NCBI GenBank assembly: GCA_964568365.1
Contig: CAZMQF010000080.1
Location: 1 to 11,652, forward strand
DNA from: CAYLMG01 sp964568365
GTDB taxonomy: Bacteria; Planctomycetota; Phycisphaerae; Sedimentisphaerales; Anaerobacaceae
Direction of reading: 5' to 3'
DNA: 11,652 bases
Part shown: positions 7,394-11,652 of the stretch, piece by piece
How the letters are laid out: each line of letters starts with the position of its first letter
Numbering within the stretch: the first letter of the stretch is position 1
Made by a program: the position numbers and the translations under genes
The notes under the pieces: model-generated
Seen by the model: the letters and a program-made list of their open reading frames with translations, nothing else
Databases searched by the model: none
Told to the model about the DNA's origin: nothing

Positions 7394-8541
7394 TAAACGT
7401 CTCGAAACTATATTGCGGCCGGCCGGGCCAATCCGACGATTTGCGGTATTCGCTCGATAACTCCGCAGGCCCCGTTGTCGTCTATAACTGCACTAACCGC
7501 TGCAACCTTAATTGCCTGCATTGTTACAGCAGCTCGGCTGATGCAACTTTCACGAGCGAATTAAATACACAGCAAGCTGCCGATTTACTTACGCAGCTTG
7601 CTGAGATTAATTGTCCCGTAGTTTTATTTTCCGGCGGCGAGCCCCTTTTAAGAGACGATTTATTCGAATTGCTCAATCACGCAAATCGAGCTCACCTGCG
7701 GACGGTTTTATCCACAAACGGAACTTTAATAGATGAAAATACAGCAGAAAAAATCGCCGTTGCGAACGTCAGCTATGTCGGTATCTCGATTGACGGAAAT
7801 AAAAAATTTCACGACCATTTCAGACAGGCCGATGGCTCTTTCCAAAAAGCACTCGATGCAGTTAAAAATTGCGCGAAATTTAATCTGCGAACAGGCCTGC
7901 GTTTCACAATTACAAAACAAAATGCAGAATACGTCCCCTATATTTTTGATTTGGCTGCCTCACTGTCAGTTCGCAGAATCTGTTTCTATCATCTGATAAG
8001 AGTCGGCAGGGCGAAGGCTTTGGACGAGCTGACCCTGAAGCCGGCCGAAACTCGAACTGTCATTGACACTATAATCGAAAAGACGAATGAATATGTTTCA
8101 AAAAACCTTGTCGATGAGGTCCTCACCGTCGGCAATCACTGTGACGGCCCATATATCCTCCTGCATTTACAAAAACTAACTCAAAACTTTACAAAGACTG
8201 CTCAGCTTTTGCAAATAAATGGCGGAAACAGAATCGGAGAAAAATTATTTTGTGTAGGCCCCGCCGGTAGTATCCACCCCGACCAGTTCTGGCGAAATCA
8301 TTCACTCGGAAATATAAAAGACCAGAGCCTGAAAAAAATCTGGCAAAATCCCGATGAGCCGGTACTGGAAAAATTGCGAAATAAAAAAAACTTCGCCGAC
8401 AAAAGGTGCCTGTCCTGCACCTTCTTTAATCTCTGCAAAGGCAACTACAGGTTCTTAACAGCCGACCCCGCCGACAGCAGCTGGCTCAACGAACCCCCTT
8501 GCTATCTTACCGATAATGAAATAAAATCATCTGTCCTGTAA
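7390..8541 (+). CDS. ahbC: Radical SAM 12,18-didecarboxysiroheme deacetylase (AhbC; Fe-coproporphyrin III synthase)
   Basis: This 383-residue radical SAM enzyme is from the siroheme-dependent (alternative) heme pathway. It removes the acetate side chains of didecarboxysiroheme to give Fe-coproporphyrin III. The opening ISKLYCG-like VSKLYCG and DLRY, then VVVYNCTNRCNLNCLHCY, follow the AhbC pattern. Cys38, Cys42 and Cys45 form the CxxxCxxC that binds the SAM [4Fe-4S] cluster, and SGGEP is at 81-85. NHCDGPY (249-255) and SIHPDQFW (294-301) are AhbC-like. Cys340, Cys343, Cys349 and Cys371 can ligate a second cluster. The close relative NirJ (heme d1) cannot be fully excluded, but no nir genes are present, and hem context favours AhbC. 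AhbA, AhbB and AhbD are not in the window. Confidence 0.85.
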   Translation: MINVSKLYCGRPGQSDDLRYSLDNSAGPVVVYNCTNRCNLNCLHCYSSSADATFTSELNTQQAADLLTQLAEINCPVVLFSGGEPLLRDDLFELLNHANRAHLRTVLSTNGTLIDENTAEKIAVANVSYVGISIDGNKKFHDHFRQADGSFQKALDAVKNCAKFNLRTGLRFTITKQNAEYVPYIFDLAASLSVRRICFYHLIRVGRAKALDELTLKPAETRTVIDTIIEKTNEYVSKNLVDEVLTVGNHCDGPYILLHLQKLTQNFTKTAQLLQINGGNRIGEKLFCVGPAGSIHPDQFWRNHSLGNIKDQSLKKIWQNPDEPVLEKLRNKKNFADKRCLSCTFFNLCKGNYRFLTADPADSSWLNEPPCYLTDNEIKSSVL

Positions 8542-8545
8542 GGAG
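8540..8545 (+). promoter_or_regulatory. Strong ribosome binding site of hemB
   Basis: AAGGAG lies 6 nt before the hemB ATG at 8552 and overlaps the TAA stop of ahbC (8539-8541). It is the clearest Shine-Dalgarno in the hem cluster. The other genes there start by overlapping the previous stop with weak or no ribosome binding sites, so hemB can probably be translated independently of coupling. Confidence 0.8.
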
Positions 8546-8551
8546 TCTTTT

Positions 8552-9526
8552 ATGGAGTTTCCGAAAACAAGACTGCGTCGGCTGCGAAAATCAGAAACTT
8601 TAAGAAGGCTCTGTCGCGAAACTACCCTCAGCATCGATAACCTCATCTACCCTTTATTTGTCAAAGCAGGCCTCAATCTCAAAGAGCCGATTCGCTCAAT
8701 GAAGGACTGCTTTCATTTCTCGCCCGATACAATTGTCACTGAGGCAAAAGCAGTTTTCAATTTAGGCATACCTGCGGTTCTGCTTTTCGGCCTGCCCGAA
8801 AAAAAAGATGACAAAGCCTCGCACGCTTTCTCCGAAAACGGCCCCGTTCAGCAGGCTATCAGAAAAATCAAAAAAAATGTTCCCGACCTCGCTGTCATCA
8901 CCGACATCTGCCTTTGCGCATACACATCTCACGGCCATTGCGGCCTTATCAAAGATAACAAAATCGACAACGATGCCACCTGCGAGCTGCTCGCCAAAGT
9001 CGCTCTTTCGCACGCACAGGCCGGAGCCGACATCGTCGCACCTTCCGATATGATGGACGGCCGTGTAAAATTCATCCGCGAAGCACTCGAAGAGAACCGC
9101 TTTCACGATGTCGCCATTATGTCCTATGCCGCCAAATTCGCCTCCGCCTTTTATGGACCGTTCAGGGATGCCGCCGATTCCGCACCAGCCTTTGGCGACC
9201 GAAAAACTTATCAGGCCGACCCCGCAAATCCAAAGCAGGCCCTCGCCGAAATCGCTCTCGATATTGATGAAGGTGCCGACATCGTTATGGTAAAGCCCGC
9301 CTTGCCTTATCTCGACATTATCGCAAAAGCCAGTCAGCGTTTCGATTGTCCAATCGCTGCTTATAATGTCAGCGGCGAATATATGATGCTCAATTCCGCC
9401 GCCGACGCAGGCCTTATTGACCGTGACTCTGCAATCCTCGAAACCTTAACCGCAATCAAACGAGCCGGCGCTAATATCATAATTACTTACTTCGCAAAAC
9501 ACGCCGTAAAACTCTTATCAAAATAA
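8552..9526 (+). CDS. hemB: Delta-aminolevulinic acid dehydratase (porphobilinogen synthase), zinc-type
   Basis: This 324-residue cytoplasmic enzyme condenses two 5-aminolevulinate molecules into porphobilinogen. The two active-site lysines are Lys195 (SYAAKFASAFYGPFRDA) and Lys248 in VMVKPALPYLD, which forms the Schiff base. Cys120, Cys122 and Cys130 in DICLCAYTSHGHC are the three-Cys zinc site, so this is the Zn-dependent form rather than the Asp-rich Mg type. YNVSGEY follows at 271-277. The length is normal for the family. It closes the hem cluster, 10 nt after ahbC. No stem-loop terminator is visible after its TAA. Confidence 0.96.
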   Translation: MEFPKTRLRRLRKSETLRRLCRETTLSIDNLIYPLFVKAGLNLKEPIRSMKDCFHFSPDTIVTEAKAVFNLGIPAVLLFGLPEKKDDKASHAFSENGPVQQAIRKIKKNVPDLAVITDICLCAYTSHGHCGLIKDNKIDNDATCELLAKVALSHAQAGADIVAPSDMMDGRVKFIREALEENRFHDVAIMSYAAKFASAFYGPFRDAADSAPAFGDRKTYQADPANPKQALAEIALDIDEGADIVMVKPALPYLDIIAKASQRFDCPIAAYNVSGEYMMLNSAADAGLIDRDSAILETLTAIKRAGANIIITYFAKHAVKLLSK

Positions 9527-9532
9527 TTCGCC

Positions 9533-9573
9533 TGTCACATTTCGGTTATCCTGAGTCGAACCATTGAAGGACT
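9533..9573. repeat. Possible degenerate copy of a dispersed intergenic repeat
   Basis: The stretch after hemB runs TGTCACATTTCGG, then TATCCTGAGTCGAA and TTGAAGGACT. This wording resembles the short non-coding repeats with a core like CCTGAGTCGAAGCGAAGGAC that recur between genes in many bacteria. Only one copy is in the window and it is imperfect, so the call rests on recognition alone. It contains a GGTT/AACC mini-stem but no real terminator. Confidence 0.3.
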
Positions 9574-9604
9574 AAAAAACTTAAAATTATTTCCCGCTAA
9601 ACTA

Positions 9605-9632
9605 TTGACTTTATTCAAAAATATGCTACCCT
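9605..9632 (+). promoter_or_regulatory. Candidate sigma-70-type promoter for the FHA-GAF gene
   Basis: TTGACT at 9605-9610 is followed after 16 nt by TACCCT at 9627-9632. A TG one base upstream of TACCCT gives an extended -10. Transcription would begin near 9640 and leave a leader of about 65 nt. The -35 is close to consensus and the -10 is only fair. It lies in the 177-nt gap after hemB, which supports separate expression of the next gene. Confidence 0.45.
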
Positions 9633-9703
9633 TATAAAAAGAGAGCTTTTTCGCAGAGGAAGATACATCTCTTACTGCTAATAAAAAATTAAATCGCAGT
9701 GCT

Positions 9704-10576
9704 ATGAAAGTAGTCATCAAAAAAGGCGGACAGACAGTAAACGAATTATTTTTCGGCGACCAGCCGCTCTACATCGGAAGGCACTCCGACTGCGAGGTCT
9801 GTCTGCCCGACAAAACCGTCTCTCGGAAGCACGCCGTCATCTTCCCAAGGGAGTCCGGCCAATGGTATGTAGAAGATTTGGACTCAGCAAACAAAACTTA
9901 CGTTTCAGGCCGACAAATCCGGCAGGCTGACATCAAATCAGGTGACATCTTGCTCATCGGAAGCTTTACAATCGAAATCGATTTAACCGCCCCCCCACAG
10001 AATGTTATCGAAGCCGAGGATACACTTCAGGTCGAAGCCTCTTTAACTACTCCACATAACGAAACCATCGTAAGAAGACCCGACGAAGTTCACGCACCCG
10101 CTATGAGGCTGGCTTCAAAGCGATTGACCGACTTCTCGGAGGCTGCCGAAAGCATCTGTAAAACTGAAACACTTGATGATTTGCTCGCAGCATTATTGAA
10201 TATCACAATGAAACAGTTCGAAGCCTTTCATACCTGGTGTGCTTTAAGACATCAATCCGCAGGCCCGATGACCTGTCACGCAGGAAGAAAAAGAGATAGT
10301 ACCTCGGTTAACTTTGACCAGCTTCAGCTTAAGGACAAAATCACTCAGGCCATCGAAAAAAATCAATCCATCGTCTTTCCCAGTGTCTCTGCCCAGATGG
10401 AGCAGACCGAAAAAATCCGCTCCGCGATGATAGCGCCGATTGTACGTCGCGGCGGCTGTCTCGGTGTCTTGTACGTTGACAATTCAATGGTGCACGAGCA
10501 TTACACGCTCGGTGACCTGGATTATTTGATTCTCCTCGGAATGCACACCGCCGCCGTCCTAAAATACTACCTCTAA
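9704..10576 (+). CDS. FHA-GAF domain signalling protein
   Basis: This is a 290-residue soluble protein. An FHA domain spans about residues 5-93: YIGRHSDCEVCLPD, then VSRKHAVI with Ser40, Arg41 and His43, then SANKTYVSG with Asn63. These are the residues that read phosphothreonine peptides. A Thr/Glu-rich linker (about 94-130) follows. A GAF domain fills about 135-290 (LLAALLNITMKQFEAFHTW, IRSAMIAPIVRRGGCLGVLYVD). There is no kinase, cyclase or HD domain, so it is a sensor or adaptor without an output enzyme. Partners are likely Ser/Thr kinases, and the GAF ligand is unknown. No strong Shine-Dalgarno sits before the ATG, and AGAGGA at 9655-9660 is too far upstream. A link to heme synthesis is not evident. 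Confidence 0.88.
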   Translation: MKVVIKKGGQTVNELFFGDQPLYIGRHSDCEVCLPDKTVSRKHAVIFPRESGQWYVEDLDSANKTYVSGRQIRQADIKSGDILLIGSFTIEIDLTAPPQNVIEAEDTLQVEASLTTPHNETIVRRPDEVHAPAMRLASKRLTDFSEAAESICKTETLDDLLAALLNITMKQFEAFHTWCALRHQSAGPMTCHAGRKRDSTSVNFDQLQLKDKITQAIEKNQSIVFPSVSAQMEQTEKIRSAMIAPIVRRGGCLGVLYVDNSMVHEHYTLGDLDYLILLGMHTAAVLKYYL

Positions 10577-10610
10577 AACCCTGACCACCCCAACGATCTT
10601 CAGCCCTCCA

Positions 10611-10728
10611 TTTTTTATTGAATGTTGGATGTTCAATGTTCTACGTTGAACGTTCATATTTTGTCCCCCGTCTTTTATGGAATGTTGGATGTTCAATGTT
10701 GGAAGTTCGTATTCTGCCCTCCGTCTTC
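10611..10728. repeat. Two imperfect tandem copies of a unit of about 60 bp
   Basis: Bases 10611-10640 and 10671-10700 match at 28 of 30 positions, a period of exactly 60. The identical core is AATGTTGGATGTTCAATGTT. The second half of the unit also recurs: 10652-10675 matches 10705-10728 at about 20 of 24 positions, but at an offset of 53, so copy 2 has lost 7 nt in its middle. Copy 1 carries the perfect palindrome TGAACGTTCA at 10647-10656. The block lies between convergent genes. It resembles low-complexity repeats that I recall from planctomycete and verrucomicrobial genomes, which are often mistranslated as small proteins. Confidence 0.8.
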
Positions 10729-10735
10729 TTTTTTC

Positions 10736-10770
10736 TGTGTCCTGTGTCCTGTATTCTGTGTCCTGTATTC
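10736..10770. repeat. Five tandem heptamers of the form TGTRTYC
   Basis: Five 7-nt units stand head to tail without gaps: TGTGTCC, TGTGTCC, TGTATTC, TGTGTCC, TGTATTC. GCCCTCCGT flanks the array on both sides, at 10716-10724 and 10772-10780. The array ends 14 nt before the asnA stop. Such simple repeats change length by slippage. No coding or terminator role is visible. Confidence 0.85.
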
Positions 10771-10783
10771 CGCCCTCCGTTTA

Positions 10784-11652
10784 TCATTCAATAACGTGGA
10801 TGTCTTTCTTTTTGCACATATCTTTTAGGATTTTAGGCCAGACCGTTGCGCTCACTTCTCCGATGTGGGCTTTTTTCAGAAGCAGCATAAACGTACGTGA
10901 CTGCCCGATTCCCCCGCCGATGCTCAGTGGAATCTGGTTGTTCATAATAGCTTGGTGATAGGGCAATTTCAAAAAGTCGAGCTGCCCGGACATTTCAAGT
11001 TGAATTTTCAGTGTCTCAGCGTTGACTCGAATACCCATAGACGTCAGCTCGTGGCGTCTTTGGGTAACGGGATTCCACACGAGGATGTCACCGTTCAGAC
11101 CGTGCATAGCTCGCCCGTCTTCTGAGGTAGTTTCCGTAACCCAGTCGTCGTAGTCAGCCGCTCGTAGTTCGTGCGGGTAGCCGTCTTCCAGAGGCCAGCC
11201 GATGCCGATAATGAACAAAGCTCCGTATTCCTTTGCGATTTCTGTTTCCCTCTGTTTTCGCGGCAGGTCCTGGTATTTTGCAAGTATCTCTTCGGCGTGG
11301 ATAAAAGTCAGCTCATCCGGCAGGTTCGGGTATTTGTCTGTCTTGAGCTGGCCGAAAAGGCCCTGAACGTGGCTTTCCGCGCCTTTAAGAACCTTCCAGA
11401 GCTTTCCTACGACCTCTCTGAGAAATTTGACGTTCCGCTGCTCCGCCGTTATAGCCAGCTCCCAGTCCCACTGGTCAACGTATGCAGAGTGGTCGTGGTC
11501 TAAAAAGTAATCTTTTCGCACCGCCCGCATATCTGTCACTAAGCCCTCGCCGATTTTCATACCGAACTGTTGCAGGGCCATTCGTTTCCATTTCGTGGCT
11601 GCCTGGACAACCTGGGCGTCGATGGGATTTTTGTCGTTGTCGTTTGATATAT
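10784..11652 (-). CDS. asnA: Aspartate-ammonia ligase (AsnA-type asparagine synthetase), N-terminus cut by the window edge
   Basis: AsnA makes asparagine from aspartate, ammonia and ATP. It has the class II aminoacyl-tRNA-synthetase fold. The frame stays open to the window end, so 288 residues are visible and roughly the first 55 are missing by comparison with the 330-residue E. coli protein. A start at 11581 is only the first internal Met: in-frame residues upstream (AQVVQAATKWKR) are part of the conserved enzyme. Recognisable blocks include YVDQWDWE, GLNGDILVWNPV, SMGIRV and GGGIGQSRTFMLLL, which hold the substrate- and ATP-binding residues. The gene converges on the FHA-GAF gene across a repeat-filled spacer of 207 nt. 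No terminator hairpin is seen after its TGA. Confidence 0.95.
   Translation of the reverse strand, partial: ISNDNDKNPIDAQVVQAATKWKRMALQQFGMKIGEGLVTDMRAVRKDYFLDHDHSAYVDQWDWELAITAEQRNVKFLREVVGKLWKVLKGAESHVQGLFGQLKTDKYPNLPDELTFIHAEEILAKYQDLPRKQRETEIAKEYGALFIIGIGWPLEDGYPHELRAADYDDWVTETTSEDGRAMHGLNGDILVWNPVTQRRHELTSMGIRVNAETLKIQLEMSGQLDFLKLPYHQAIMNNQIPLSIGGGIGQSRTFMLLLKKAHIGEVSATVWPKILKDMCKKKDIHVIE

Noticed and set aside
7390..8541. Annotation as NirJ, AhbD or a generic peptide-maturing radical SAM protein
   Set aside because: The SKLYCG-type N-terminus, HPDQFW block and hem operon context fit AhbC better. There is no precursor peptide gene and no nir gene nearby.
10577..10620. Intrinsic terminator after the FHA-GAF gene (T6 run near 10611)
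   Set aside because: No G/C-rich stem precedes the T run, and the T run belongs to the repeat unit.
10620..10780. CRISPR-like array
   Set aside because: There are only two copies of the longer unit, the spacers resemble each other, and no cas genes are present.
10622..10828. A 68-residue plus-strand frame in the repeat block
   Set aside because: It is made of repeat sequence, is Cys/Val/Phe-rich with no domain, and runs into the minus-strand asnA coding region. Frames like this are a known artefact of such repeats.
10677..10958. A 93-residue plus-strand frame across the heptamer array
   Set aside because: Half is heptamer repeat and the rest is the antisense of asnA. There is no ribosome binding site.

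Overview
The window reads as ordinary chromosome of a Gram-negative, probably anaerobic bacterium. I would place it tentatively in the Planctomycetota (Phycisphaerae/Sedimentisphaerales-like). The reasons are an MCE/MlaD lipid-transport protein (implying an outer membrane), a heme gene cluster that contains the siroheme-route radical SAM enzyme AhbC, an FHA-GAF protein, mostly weak Shine-Dalgarno sequences, and an intergenic repeat of a kind I associate with planctomycete and verrucomicrobial genomes. The taxonomic call is an inference. No mobile element, CRISPR array, tRNA or rRNA was seen.

Layout. (1) 1-1923, plus strand: the tail of a CBS-domain protein, then a complete CPA2-type cation/proton antiporter with a C-terminal CBS pair. 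The two C-termini are clearly paralogous, so this is a tandem duplication. (2) 1969-3540, plus strand: rnpA, a minimal MerR-type DNA-binding protein and an MCE/MlaD-family protein, with a 5-nt gap and then an 8-nt overlap, probably one transcript. (3) 3653-9526, plus strand: hemA, hemC, a cobA-hemD fusion, ahbC and hemB. The first four overlap by 4 to 8 nt, and hemB follows after 10 nt with the best ribosome binding site in the window. (4) 9704-10576, plus strand: an FHA-GAF signalling protein behind a candidate promoter of its own. (5) 10577-10783: a convergent intergenic stretch full of tandem repeats, namely an imperfect unit of about 60 bp present twice and five heptamers in a row. (6) 10784 to the window end, minus strand: asnA, 5'-truncated by the window edge.

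How the genes work together. HemA, HemB, HemC and HemD carry glutamyl-tRNA to uroporphyrinogen III (hemL is not here). The SUMT half of the fusion methylates it to precorrin-2. AhbC belongs to the alternative siroheme-dependent heme pathway, where it converts didecarboxysiroheme to Fe-coproporphyrin III. The cluster therefore looks like a tetrapyrrole operon wired for Ahb-type heme synthesis. The precorrin-2 dehydrogenase/chelatase, AhbA/AhbB and AhbD steps must be encoded elsewhere or be absent. The classical genes hemE, hemN/F, hemG and hemH are not in the window.

I found no convincing wholly new system. The observations most worth a second look are the AhbC-containing operon with an unusual SUMT active site, the rnpA-merR-MCE linkage, and the structured repeat block between the convergent genes.
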